From the NCBI RefSeq assembly GCF_029227915.1, contig NC_079878.1, positions 2,482,001-2,546,000 of the forward strand: a stretch of DNA of 64,000 nt, in the 5' to 3' direction. Source of the DNA: Hydractinia symbiolongicarpus. Its lineage: Eukaryota > Cnidaria > Hydrozoa > Anthoathecata > Hydractiniidae. The stretch's first letter is position 1. Every line of letters starts with the position of its first letter. Below are positions 37,128 to 50,304 of this stretch, in pieces. The notes under the pieces are model-generated. The model searched no databases. It was not told the DNA's origin and saw nothing but the letters and a program-made list of their open reading frames with translations. The position numbers and the translations under genes are program-made.

Positions 37128-39539
37128 TACTTTTGACTATACGGCCCGAATCCGGGATTTACGGGAAGTCGCGGGTTTCGTTTGCCGGCGATTAAACTTC
37201 TTTTATTCAGCGTCTCATCAAAAATGAAAACATTTCTGAAAACTACAGGTCTCATGGGCGTTAGTGGTTAAATAATAATTTAAAAAATCGTTCGGGAAAT
37301 GAGTTTACTCCCTGGGTACTTTCTTTGTATGCATTCGACTATACGGGCCAAGCCCGGGATTTACGGGAAATCGCGGGTTTTCGTTTGCCGGCGATTAAAC
37401 CACTTTTATTAAGCGTCTCATCAAAAATGAAAACATTTCTGAAAACTACAAGTCTCATGCGTTTTAGTGGTGAAAAAATAATTTAAAAAATCGTTCGGGA
37501 AATGAGTTTACTCCCTGGGTACTTTCTTTGTATACTTTTGACTATACGGCTCGAGTCCGGGATTTACGGGAAGTCGCGGGTTTTCGTTTGCCGGCGATTA
37601 AACTTCTTTTATTCAGCCTCTCATCAAAAATGAAAACATTTCTAAAAACTACAGGTCTCATGGGCTTTAGTGGTTAAATAATAATTTAAATTCGTTCGGG
37701 AAATGAGTTTACTCTCTGGGTACTTTCTTTGTATGCATTCGACTATACGGGCCAAGCCCGGGATTTACGGGAAATCGCGGGTTTTCGTTTGCCGGCGATT
37801 AAACCACTTTCATTAAGCGTCTCATCAAAAATGAAAACATTTCTGAAAACTACAAGTCTCATGCGTTTTAGTGGTGAAAAAATAATTTAAAAAATCGTGC
37901 GGGAAATGAGTTTATTCCCTGGGTACTTTCTTTGTATACTTTTGACTATACGGGCCGAGTCCGGGGTTTACGGGAAATGGCGGGTTTTCGTTTTCCGGCG
38001 ATTAAACTTCTTTTATTCAGCGTCTCATCAAAAATGAAAACATTTTTGAAAACTACAAGTCTCATGCGTTTTAGTGGTGAAAAAATAATTTAAAAAATCG
38101 TTCGGGAAATGAGTTTACTCCCTGGGTACTTTCTTTGTATGCATTCGACTATACGGGCCAAGCCCGGGATTTACGGGAAATCGCGGGTTTTCGTTTGCCG
38201 GCGATTTAACTTCTTTTATTCAGCGTCTCATCAAAAATGAAAACATTTCTAAAAACTACAGGTCTCATGGGCTTTAGTGGTTAAATAATAATTTAAAAAT
38301 TCGTTCGGGAAATGAGTTTACTCTCTGGGTACTTTCTTTGTATGCATTCGACTATACGGGCCAAGCCCGGGATTTACGGGAAATCGCGGGTTTTCGTTTG
38401 CCGGCGATTAAACCACTTTCATTAAGCGTCTCATCAAAAATGAAAACATTTCTGAAAACTACAAGTCTCATGCGTTTTAGTGGTGAAAAAATAATTTAAA
38501 AAATCGTGCGGGAAATGAGTTTACTCCCTGGGTACTTTCTTTGTATACTTTTGACTATACGGCCCGAATCCGGGATTTACGGGAAGTTGCGGGTTTCGTT
38601 TGCCGGCGATTAAACTTCTTTTATTCAGCGTCTCATCAAAAATGAAAACATTTTTAAAAACTACAAGTCTCATGCGTTTTAGTGGTGAAAAAATAATTTA
38701 AAAAGTCGTACGGGAAATGAGTTTACTCTCTGGGTACCTTCTTTGTATACTTTTGACTATACGGGCCGAGTCTGGGATTTACGGGAAATCGCGGGTTTTC
38801 GTTTGCCGGCGATTAAACTTCTTTTATTCAGCGTCTCATCAAAAATGAAAACACTTTTGAAAACTACAAGTCTCATGCGTTTTAGTGGTGAAAAAATAAT
38901 ATAAAAAATCGTTCGGGAAATGAGTTTAATCACAGGGTACTTTCTTTGTATACATGGGAAATGAGTTTACTCCCTGGGTACTTTCTTTGTATACTTTTGA
39001 CTATATGGGCCGAGTCCGGGGTTTACGGGAAATGGCAGGTTTTTGTTTGCCGGCAATTAAACTTCTTTTTTTTAGCGTCTCATCAAAAATGAAAACATTT
39101 TTGAAAACTACAAGTCTCATGCGTTTTAGTGACGAAAAGATACTTTAAAAAATCGTTTTGGAAATGAGTTTACTCACAGGGTACTTTCTTTGTATACATT
39201 TGACTATACGGGCCAAGCCCGGGATTTACGGGAAATCGCGGGTTTTCGTTTGCCGGCGATTAAACCACTTTCATTAAGCGTCTCATCAAAAATGAAAACA
39301 TTTCTGAAAACTACAGTTCTCATGCGTTTTAGTGGTGAAAAAATAATTTAAAAAATCGTTCGGGAAATGAGTTTACTCCCTGGGTACTTTCTTTGTATAC
39401 TTTTGACTATACGGGCCGAGTCCCGGATTTACGGGAAATCGCAGGTTTTCGTTTGCCGGCGATTAAACTTCTTTTATTCAGAGTCTCATCAAAAATGAAA
39501 ACATTTTTGTAAACTACAAGTCCCATGCGTTTTAGTGGT
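37128..39539. repeat. Array units, transition to the right-hand unit families
   Basis: These units include a pair of 'ttcgttcggg' variants near 37690 and 38299 with 'actctctggg'. A 41-bp partial unit lies at 38951. From about 38700 new variants appear that dominate to about 50000: 'aagtcgtacggg', 'gaaaacacttttgaaaac' and 'ataatataaaaaa'. I see nothing but repeat units. Confidence 0.85.
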
Positions 39540-40965
39540 GAAAAAATAATTTAAAAAATCGTTCGGGAAATGAGTTTACTCCCTGGGTACTTTCTTTGTA
39601 TACTTTTGACTATACGGGCCGAGTCCGGGGTTTACGGAAAATGGCGGGTTTTCGTTTTCCGGCGATTAAACTTCTTTTATTCAGCGTCTCATCAAAAATG
39701 AAAACATTTTTGAAAACTACAAGTCTCATGCATTTTAGTGGTGAAAAGATAATTTAAAAAATCGTTCGGGAAATGAGTTTACTCTCTGGGTACTTTCTTT
39801 GTATACTTTTGACTATACGGGCCGAGTCGGGGATTTACGGGAAATCGCGGGTTTTCGTTTGCCGGCGATTAAACCACTTTCATTAAGCGTCTCATCAAAA
39901 ATGAAAACATTTCTAAAAATTACAAGTCTCATGTGTTTTAGTGGTGAAAAAAAAAATTAAAAAATCGTTCGGGAAATGAGTTTTTTTCCTGGGTACCTTC
40001 TTTGTATACTTTTGACAATACGGCCGAGTCCGGGGTTTACGGGAAATCGCAGGTTTTCGTTTGCCGGCGATTACACTTCTTTTATTCAGCGTCTCATCAA
40101 AAATGAAAACATTTTTGAAAACTACAAGTCTCATGCGTTTTAGTCGTGAAAAGATAATTTAAAAAATCGTTCGGGAAATGAGTTTACTCCCTGGGTACTT
40201 TCTTTGTATACTTTTGACTATACGGGCCGAGTCGGGGATTTACGGGAAATCGCGGGTTTTCATTTGCCGGCGATTAAACAACTTTCATTAAACGTCTCAT
40301 CAAAAATGAAAACATTTCTAAAAATTACAAGTCTCATGCGTTTTAGTGGTGAAAAAAAAATTTAAAAAATCGTTCGGGAAATGTGTTTTTTCCCTGGGTA
40401 CCTTCTTTGTATACTTTTGACTATACGGCCGAGTCCGGGATTTACGGGAAATCGCGGGTTTTCGTTTGCCGGCGATTAAACCACTTTCATTAAACGTCTC
40501 ATCAAAAATGAAAACATTTCTGCAAACTACAAGTCTCATGCGTTTTGATGGTGAAAAAATAATTTAAAAAGTCGTACGGGAAATGAGTTTACTCTCTGGG
40601 TACCTTCTTTGTATACTTTTGACTATACGGGCCGAGTCTGGGATTTACGGGAAATCGCGGGTTTTCGTTTGCCGGCGATTAAACTTCTTTTATCCAGCGT
40701 CTCATCAAAAATGAAAACACTTTTGAAAACTACAAGTCTCATGCGTTTAGTGGTGAAAAAATAATATAAAAAAACGTTCGGGAAATGAGTTTAATCACAG
40801 GGTACTTTCTTTGTATACATGGGAAATGAGTTTACTCCCCGGGTACTTTCTTTGTATACTTTTGACTATATGGGCCGAGTCCGGGGTTTACGGGAAATGG
40901 CGGGTTTTTGTTTGCCGGCGATTAAACTTCTTTTATTCAGCGTCTCATCAAAAATGAAAACATTT
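39540..40965. repeat. Seven-unit block repeated at 40999-42426 (offset ~1459-1461)
   Basis: Shared private variants are 'tttacggaaaatggc' (39631 and 41090), 'catgcattttagtgg', 'gagtttttttcctgggtacc', 'cgttttgatggtg' and 'aagtcgtacggg', ending with a 41-bp partial unit (40816 and 42277). Small A-run length differences shift the offset by one or two bases. The copies separate near 40966. Confidence 0.88.
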
Positions 40966-40998
40966 CTGAAAACTACAGTTCTCATGCGTTTTAGTGGT

Positions 40999-42426
40999 GA
41001 AAAAATAATTTAAAAAATCGTTCGGGAAATGAGTTTACTCCCTGGGTACTTTCTTTGTATACTTTTGACTATACGGGCCGAGTCCGGGGTTTACGGAAAA
41101 TGGCAGGTTTTCGTTTTCCGGCGATTAAACTTCTTTTATTCAGCGTCTCATCAAAAATGAAAACATTTTTGAAAACTACAAGTCTCATGCATTTTAGTGG
41201 TGAAAAGATAATTTAAAAAATCGTTCGGGAAATGAGTTTACTCTCTGGGTACTTTCTTTGTATACTTTTGACTATACGGGCCGAGTCGGGGATTTACGGG
41301 AAATCGCGGGTTTTCGTTTGCCGGCGATTAAACCACTTTCATTAAGCGTCTCATCAAAAATGAAAACATTTCTAAAAATTACAAGTCTCATGTGTTTTAG
41401 TGGTGAAAAAAAATATTAAAAAATCGTTCGGGAAATGAGTTTTTTTCCTGGGTACCTTCTTTGTATACTTTTGACAATACGGCCGAGTCCGGGGTTTACG
41501 GGAAATCGCAGGTTTTCGTTTGCCGGCGATTAAACTTCTTTTATTCAGCGTCTCATCAAAAATGAAAACATTTTTGAAAACTACAAGTCTCATGCGTTTT
41601 AGTGGTGAAAAGATAATTTAAAAAATCGTTCGGGAAATGAGTTTACTCCCTGGGTACTTTCTTTGTATACTTTTGACTATACGGGCCGAGTCGGGGATTT
41701 ACGGGAAATCGCGGGTTTTCATTTGCCGGCGATTAAACCACTTTCATTAAGCGTCTCATCAAAAATGAAAACATTTCTAAAAATTACAAGTCTCATGCGT
41801 TTTAGTGGTGAAAAAAAAAATTTAAAAAATCGTTCGGGAAATGTGTTTTTTCCCTGGGTACCTTCTTTGTATACTTTTGACTATACGGCCGAGTCCGGGA
41901 TTTACGGGAAATCGCGGGTTTTCGTTTGCCGGCGATTAAACCACTTTCATTAAACGTCTCATCAAAAATGAAAACATTTCTGCAAACTACAAGTCTCATG
42001 CGTTTTGATGGTGAAAAAATAATTTAAAAAGTCGTACGGGAAATGAGTTTACTCTCTGGGTACCTTCTTTGTATACTTTTGACTATACGGGCCGAGTCTG
42101 GGATTTAGGGGAAATCGCGGGTTTTCGTTTGCCGGCGATTAAACTTCTTTTATTCAGCGTCTCATCAAAAATGAAAACACTTTTGAAAACTACAAGTCTC
42201 ATGCGTTTTAGTGGTGAAAAAATAATATAAAAAAACGTTCGGGAAAAGAGTTTAATCACAGGGTACTTTCTTTGTATACATGGGAAATGAGTTTACTCCC
42301 CGGGTACTTTCTTTGTATACTTTTGACTATATGGGCCGCGTCCGGGGTTTACGGGAAATGGCGGGTTTTTGTTTGCCGGCGATTAAACTTCTTTTATTCA
42401 GCGTCTCATCAAAAATGAAAACATTT
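40999..42426. repeat. Second copy of the 39540-40965 block
   Basis: This is the tandem second copy. Private changes include 'tggcaggttttcg' near 41102, 'gggatttagggg' near 42101 and 'gggaaaagag' near 42241. Confidence 0.88.
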
Positions 42427-45400
42427 TTGAAAACTACAAGTCTCATGCGTTTTAGTGGTGAAAAGATAATTTAAAAAATCGTTCGGGAAATGAGTTTACT
42501 CCCTGGGTACTTTCTTTCTATACTTTTGACTATACCGGCCGAGTCGGGGATTTACTTGAAATCGCGGGTTTTCATTTGCCGGCGATTAAACCACTTTCAT
42601 TAAACGTCTCATCAAAAATGAAAGCATTTCTGCAAACTACAAGTCTCATGCGTTTTAGTGGTGAAAAAATAATTTAAAAAGTCGTACGGGAAATGAGTTT
42701 ACTCTCTGGGTACCTTCTTTGTATACTTTTGACTATACGGGCCGAGTCTGGGATTTACGGGAAATCGCGGGTTTTCGTTTGCCGGCGATTAAACTTCTTT
42801 TATTCAGCGTCTCATCAAAAATGAAAACACTTTTGAAAACTACAAGTCTCATGCGTTTTAGTGGTGAAAAAATAATATAAAAAAACGTTCGGGAAATGAG
42901 TTTAATCACAGGGTACTTTCTTTGTATACATGGGAAATGAATTTACTCCCCGGGTACTTTCTTTGTATACTTTTGACTATATGGGCCGAGTCCAGGGTTT
43001 ACGGGAAAAGGCGGGTTTTTGTTTGCCGGCAATTAAACTTCTTTTTTTTAGCGTCTCATCAAAAATGAAAACATTTTTGAAAACTACAAGTCTCATGCGT
43101 TTTAGTGGCGAAAAGATACTTTAAAAAATCGTTTTGGAAATGAGTTTACTCACAGGGTACTTTCTTTGTATACATTTGACTATACGGGCCAAGCCCGGGA
43201 TTTACGGGAAATCGCGGGTTTTCGTTTGCCGGCGATTTAACCACTTTCATTCAGCGTCTCATCAAAAATGAAAACATTTCTAAAAACTACAGTTCTCATG
43301 CGTTTTAGTGGTGAAAAAATAATTTAAAAAATCGTTCGGGAAATGAGTTTACTCCCTGGGTACTTTCTTTGTATACTTTTGACTATACGGGCCAAGCCCG
43401 GGATTTACGGGAAATCGCGGGTTTTCGTTTGCCGGCGATTAAACCACTTTCATTAAGCGTCTCATCAAAAATGAAAACATTTCTGAAAACTAGATTTCTC
43501 ATGCGTTTTAGTGGTGAAAAAATAATTTAAAAAATCGTTCGGGAAATGAGTTTACTCCCTGGGTACTTTCTTTGTATACTTTTGACTTTACGGCCCGAGT
43601 CCGGGATTTACGGGAAATCGCGGGTTTTCGTTTGCCGGCGATTAAACCACTTTCATTAAGCGTCTCATCAAAAATGAAAACATTTCTAAAAATTACAAGT
43701 CTCATGTGTTTTAGTGGTGAAAAAAAAAATTAAAAAATCGTTCGGGAAATGAGTTTTTTTCCTGGGTACCTTCTTTGTATACTTTTGACAATACGGCCGA
43801 GTCCGGGATTTACGGGAAATCGCGGGTTTTCGTTTGCCGGCGATTAAACCACTTTCATTAAGCGTCTCATCAAAAATGAAAACATTTCTGCAAACTACAA
43901 GTCTCATGCGTTTTAGTGGTGAAAAAATAATAAAAAAAAATCGTTCGGTAAATGAGTTTACTCTCTGGGTACCTTCTTTGTATACTTTTGACTATACGGG
44001 CCGAGTCCGGGATTTACGGGAAATCGCGGGTTTTCGTTTGCCGGCGATTAAACTTCTTTTATTCAGCGTCTCATCAAAAATGAAAACACTTTTGAAAACT
44101 ACAAGTCTCATGCGTTTTAGTGGTGAAAAAATAATATAAAAAATCGTTCGGGAAATAAGTTTACTCCCTGGGTACTTTCTTTGTATACTTTTGACTATAC
44201 GGGCCGAGTCCGGGGTTTACGGGAAATGGCGGGTTTTCGTTTGCCGGCGATTAAACTTCTTTTAATAAGCGTCTCATCAAAAATGAAAACATTTTTGAAA
44301 ACTACAAGTCTCATGCGTTTTAGTGGTGAAAAAATAATTGAAAAAAATGTTTTGGAAATGAGTTTAATCACAGGGTACTTTCTTTGTATACATGGGAAAT
44401 GAGTTTACTCCCCGGGTACTTTCTTTGTATACTTTTGACTATATGGGCCGAGTCCGGGGTTTACGGGAAATGGCGGGTTTTTGTTTGCCGGCAATTAAAC
44501 CTCTTTTTTTCAGCATCTTATCAAAAATGAAAACATTTTTAAAAACTGCAAGTCTCATGCGTTTTAGTATCGAAAAGATACTTTAAAAAATCGTTTTAGA
44601 AATGAGTTTACTCACAGGGTACTTTCTTTGTATACATTTGACTATACGGGCCAAGCCCGGGATTTACGGGAAATCGCGGGTTTTCGTTTGCCGGCGATTA
44701 AACCACTTTCATTAAGCGTCTCATCAAAAATGAAAACATTTCTGAAAACTACAGTTCTCATGCGTTTTAGTGGTGAAAAAATAATTTAAAAAATCGTTCG
44801 GGAAATGAGTTTACTCCCTGGGTACTTTCTTTGTATACTTTTGACTTTACGGCCCGAGTCGGGGATTTACGGGAAGTCGCGGGTTTTCGTTTGCCGGCGA
44901 TTAAACTTCTTTTATTCAGCGTCTCATCAAAAATGAAAACATTTTTGAAAACTACAAGTCTCATGCGTTTTAGTGGTGAAAAAAAAAATTAAAAAATCGT
45001 TCGGGAAATGAGTTTTTTCCCTGGGTACCTTCTTTGTATACTTTTGATTATACGGCCGAGTCAGAGATTCACGGGAAATCGCGGGTTTTCGTTTGCCGGC
45101 GATTAAACCACTTTCATTAAGCGTGTCATCAAAAATGAAAACATTTCTGCAAACTACAAGTGTCATGCGTTTCAGTGGTGAAAAGATAATTTAAAAAATC
45201 GTACGGGAAATGAGTTTACTCTCTGGGTACCTTCTTTGTATACTTTTGACTATACGGGCCGAGTCCGGGATTTACGGGAAATGGCGGGTTTTTGTTTGCC
45301 GGCAATTAAACTTCTTTTTTTCAGCGTCTCATCAAAAATGAAAACATTTTTGAAAACTACAAGCCTCATGCGTTTTAGTGGCGAAAAGATACTTTAAAAA

Positions 45401-47772
45401 ATCGTTTTGGAAATGAGTTTACTCACAGGGTACTTTCTTTGTATACATTTGACTATACCGGCCAAGCCCGGGATTTACGGAAAATCGCGGATTTTCGTTT
45501 GCCGGCGATTAAACCACTTTCATTAAGCGTCTCATCAAAAATGAAAACATTTCTGAAAACTACAGTTCTCATGCGTTTTAGTGGTGAAAAAATAATTTAA
45601 AAAATCGTTCGGGAAATGAGTTTACTCCCTGGGTACTTTCTTTATATACTTTTGACTATACGGGCCGAGTCCGGGATTTACGGGAAATCGCAGGTTTTCG
45701 TTTGCCGGCGATTAAACTTCTTTTATTCAGAGTCTCATCAAAAATGAAAACATTTTTGTAAACTACAAGTCCCATGCGTTTTAGTGGTGAAAAAATAATT
45801 TAAAAAATCGTTCGGGAAATGAGTTTACTCCCTGGGTACTTTCTTTGTATACTTTTGACTATACGGGCCGAGTCCGGGGTTTACGGGAAATGGCGGGTTT
45901 TCGTTTTCCGGCGATTAAACTTCTTTTATTCAGCGTCTCATCAAAAATGAAAACATTTTTGAAAACTACAAGTCTCATGCGTTTTAGTGGTGAAAAGATA
46001 ATTTAAAAAATCGTTCGGGAAATGAGTTTACTCCCTGGGTACTTTCTTTGTATACTTTTGACTATACGGGCCGAGCTTGGGATTTACGGGAAATCGCAGG
46101 TTTTCGTTTGCCGGCGATTAAACTTCTTTTATTCAGAGTCTCATCAAAAATGAAAACATTTTTGTAAACTACAAGTCCCATGCGTTTTAGTGGTGAAAAA
46201 ATAATTTAAAAAATCGTTCGGGAAATGAGTTTACTCCCTGGGTACTTTCTTTGTATACTTTTGACTATACGGGCCGAGTCCGGGGTTTACGGGAAATGGC
46301 GGGTTTTCGTTTTCCGGCGATTAAACTTCTTTTATTCAGCGTCTCATCAAAAATGAAAACATTTTTGAAAACTACAAGTCTCATGCGTTTTGGTGGTGAA
46401 AAGATAATTTAAAAAATCGTTCGTGAAATGAGTTTACTCCCTGGGTACTTTCTTTGTATACTTTTGACTATACGGGCCGAGTCGGGGATTTACGGGAAAT
46501 CGCGGGTTTTCGTTTGCCGGCGATTAAACCACTTTCATTAAGCGTCTCATCAAAAATGAAAACATTTCTAAAAATTACAAGTCTCATGCGTTTTAGTGGT
46601 GAAAAAAAAAATTAAAAAATCGTTCGGGAAATGAGTTTTTTCCCTGGGTACCTTCTTTGTATACTTTTGACAATACGGCCGAGTCCGGGATTTACGGGAA
46701 ATCGCAGGCTTTCGTTTGCCGGCGATTAAACCACTTTTATTAAGCGTCTCATCAAAAATGAAAACATTTCTGCAAACTACAAGTCTCATGCGTTGTAGTG
46801 GTGAAAAAATAATTTAAAAAATCGTTCGGGAAATGAGTTTAATCACAGGGTACTTTCTTTGTATACTTTTGACTATACGGGCCGAGTCCGGGATTTACGG
46901 GAAATCGCGGGTTTTCGTTTGCCGGCGATTAAACTTCTTTTATTCAGCGTCTCATCAAAAATGATAACACTTTTGAAAACTACAAGTCTCATGCGTTTTA
47001 GTGGTGAAAAAATAATATAAAAAATCGTTTTGGAAATGAGTTTAATCACAGGGTACTTTCTTTGTATACATGGGAAATGAGTTTACTCCCCGGGTACTTT
47101 CTTTGTATACTTTTGACTATATGGGCCGAGTCCGGGGTTTACGGGAAATGGCGGGTTGTTGTTTGCCGGCAATTAAACTTCTTTTTTTCAGCGTCTCATC
47201 AAAAATGAAAACACTTCTGAAAACTACAGTTCTCATGCGTTTTAGTGGTGAAAAAATAATTTAAAAAATCGTTCGGGAAATGAGTTTACTCCCTGGGTAC
47301 TTTCTTTGTATACTTTTGACTATACGGGCCGAGCTTGGGATTTACGGGAAATCGCGGGTTTTCGTTTTCCGGCGATTAAACCACTTTCATTAAGCGTCTC
47401 ATCAAAAATGAAAACATTTCTGAAAACTACAGTTCTCATGCGTTTTAGTGGTGAAAAAATAATTTAAAAAATCGTTCGGGAAATGAGTTTACTCCCTGGG
47501 TACTTTCTTTGTATACTTTTGACTATACGGGCCGAGCTTGGGATTTACGGGAAATCGCAGGTTTTCGTTTGCCGGCGATTAAACTTCTTTTATTCAGAGT
47601 CTCATCAAAAATGAAAACATTTTTGTAAACTACAAGTCCCATGCGTTTTAGTGGTGTAAAAATAATTTAAAAAATCGTTCGGGAAATGAGTTTACTCCCT
47701 GGGTACTTTCTTTGTATACTTTTGACTATACGGGCCGAGTCCGGGGTTTACGGGAAATGGCGGGTTTTCGTT
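42427..47772. repeat. Mosaic array units with several partial units
   Basis: This section has frequent single-unit differences and 41-bp partial units at 42927, 44389 and 47067. Units with long A-runs ('gaaaaaaaaaattaaaaaa') near 43720, 44980 and 46605 alternate with 'gcttgggatttac' units near 46075, 47335 and 47535. Indels restore the frame across two units in places, giving repeat-derived open frames of up to 101 codons. I see no gene. Confidence 0.85.
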
Positions 47773-49031
47773 TTCCGGCGATTAAACTTCTTTTATTCAG
47801 CGTCTCATCAAAAATGAAAACATTTTTGAAAACTACAAGTCTCATGCGTTTTGGTGGTGAAAAGATAATTTAAAAAATCGTTCGGGAAATGAGTTTACTC
47901 CCTGGGTACTTTCTTTGTATACTTTTGACTATACGGGCCGAGTCGGGGATTTACGGGAAATCGCGGGTTTTCGTTTGCCGGCGATTAAACCACTTTCATT
48001 AAGCGTCTCATCAAAAATGAAAACATTTCTAAAAATTACAAGTCTCATGCGTTTTAGTGGTGAAAAAAAATAATTAAAAAATCGTTCGGGAAATGAGTTT
48101 TTTTCCTGGGTACCTTCTTTGTATACTTTTGACAATACGGCCGAGTCCGGGATTTACGGGAAATCGCGGGTTTTCGTTTGCCGGCGATTAAACCACTTTC
48201 ATTAAGCGTCTCATCAAAAATGAAAACATTTCTGCAAACTACAAGTCTCATGCGTTGTAGTGGTGAAAAAATAATTTAAAAAATCGTTCGGGAAAAGAGT
48301 TTACTCTCTGGGTACCTTCTTTGTATACTTTTGACTATACGGGCCGAGTCCGGGATTTACGGGAAATCGCGGGTTTTCGTTTGCCGGCGATTAAACTTCT
48401 TTTATTCAGCGTCTCATCAAAAATAAAAACACTTTTGAAAACTACAAGTCTCATGCGTTTTAGTGGTGAAAAAAGAATATAAAAAATCGTTCGGGAAATG
48501 AGTTTACTCCCTGGGTACTTTCTTTGTATACTTTTGACTATACGGGCCGAGTCAGGGGTTTACGGGAAATGGCGGGTTTTCGTTTGCCGGCGATTAAACT
48601 TCTTTTAATAAGCGTCTCATCAAAAATGAAAACATTTTTGAAAACTACAAGTCTCATGCGTTTTAGTGGTGAAAAAATAATTTAAAAAGTCGTTTTGGAA
48701 ATGAGTTTAATCACAGGGTACTTTCTTTGTATACATGGGAAATGAGTTTACTCCCCGGGTGCTTTCTTTGTATACTTTTGACTATATGGGCCGAGTCCGG
48801 GGTTTACGGGAAATGGCGGGTTTTTGTTTGCCGGCAATTAAACTTCTTTTTTTCAGCGTCTTATCAAAAATGAAAACATTTTTAAAAACTACAAGTCTCA
48901 TGCGTTTTAGTGGCGAAAAGATACTTTAAAAAATCGTTTTGGAAATGAGTTTACTCACAGGGTACTTTCTTTGTATACATTTGACTATACGGGCCAAGCC
49001 CGGGATTTACGGGAAATCGCGGGTTTTCGTT
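47773..49031. repeat. 1259-bp tandem higher-order repeat, copy 1
   Basis: Six 203-bp units plus one 41-bp partial unit make 1259 bp. The series is repeated directly at 49032. Shared variants are 'cgttttggtggtg' (near 47849 and 49108), 'gaaaaaaaataattaaaa' and 'gttgtagtgg', with partial units at 48732 and 49991. Confidence 0.9.
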
Positions 49032-50304
49032 TGCCGGCGATTAAACTTCTTTTATTCAGCGTCTCATCAAAAATGAAAACATTTTTGAAAACTACAAGTC
49101 TCATGCGTTTTGGTGGTGAAAAGATAATTTAAAAAATCGTTCGGGAAATGAGTTTACTCCCTGGGTACTTTCTTTGTATACTTTTGACTATACGGGCCGA
49201 GTCGGGGATTTACGGGAAATCGCGGGTTTTCGTTTGCCGGCGATTAAACCACTTTCATTAAGCGTCTCATCAAAAATGAAAACATTTCTAAAAATTACAA
49301 GTCTCATGCGTTTTAGTGGTGAAAAAAAATAATTAAAAAATCGTTCGGGAAATGAGTTTTTTTCCTGGGTACCTTCTTTGTATACTTTTGACAATACGGC
49401 CGAGTCCGGGATTTACGGGAAATCGCGGGTTTTCGTTTGCCGGCGATTAAACCACTTTCATTAAGCGTCTCATCAAAAATGAAAACATTTCTGCAAACTA
49501 CAAGTCTCATGCGTTGTAGTGGTGAAAAAATAATTTAAAAAATCGTTCGGGAAAAGAGTTTACTCTCTGGGTACCTTCTTTGTATACTTTTGAGTATACG
49601 GGCCGAGTCCGGGATTTACGGGAAATCGCGGGTTTTCGTTTGCCGGCGATTAAACTTCTTTTATTCAGCGTCTCATCAAAAATAAAAACACTTTTGAAAA
49701 CTACAAGTCTCATGCGTTTTAGTGGTGAAAAAAGAATATAAAAAATCGTTCGGGAAATGAGTTTACTCCCTGGGTACTTTCTTTGTATACTTTTGACTAT
49801 ACGGGCCGAGTCCGGGGTTTACGGGAAATGGCGGGTTTTCGTTTGCCGGCGATTAAACTTCTTTTAATAAGCGTCTCATCAAAAATGAAAACATTTTTGA
49901 AAACTACAAGTCTCATGCGTTTTAGTGGTGAAAAAATAATTTAAAAAGTCGTTTTGGAAATGAGTTTAATCACAGGGTACTTTCTTTGTATACATGGGAA
50001 ATGAGTTTACTCCCCGGGTGCTTTCTTTGTATACTTTTGACTATATGGGCCGAGTCCGGGGTTTACGGGAAATGGCGGGTTTTTGTTTGCCGGCAATTAA
50101 ACTTCTTTTTTTCAGCGTCTTATCAAAAATGAAAACATTTTTAAAAACTACAAGTCTCATGCGTTTTAGTGGCGAAAAGATACTTTAAAAAATCGTTTTG
50201 GAAATGAGTTTACTCACAGGGTACTTTCTTTGTATACATTTGACTATACGGGCCAAGCCCGGGATTTACGGGAAATCGCGGGTTTTCGTTTGCCGGCGAT
50301 TAAA
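49032..50304. repeat. 1259-bp tandem higher-order repeat, copy 2
   Basis: This is nearly identical to the preceding copy. Visible differences are 'tttgagtatac' near 49592 for 'tttgactatac', and 'gtccgggg' near 49811 for 'gtcagggg' near 48552. The copies part where one reads 'cttcttttattcag' and the other 'ccactttcattaag'. Confidence 0.9.

Noticed and set aside
43834-44139. A 101-codon plus-strand open frame, and similar frames at 41663-41953 and 51625-51918
   Set aside because: Each spans parts of two repeat units whose small indels happen to keep the frame. The protein repeats itself between units, and neighbouring units break the frame. I treat these as repeat shadows, not genes.
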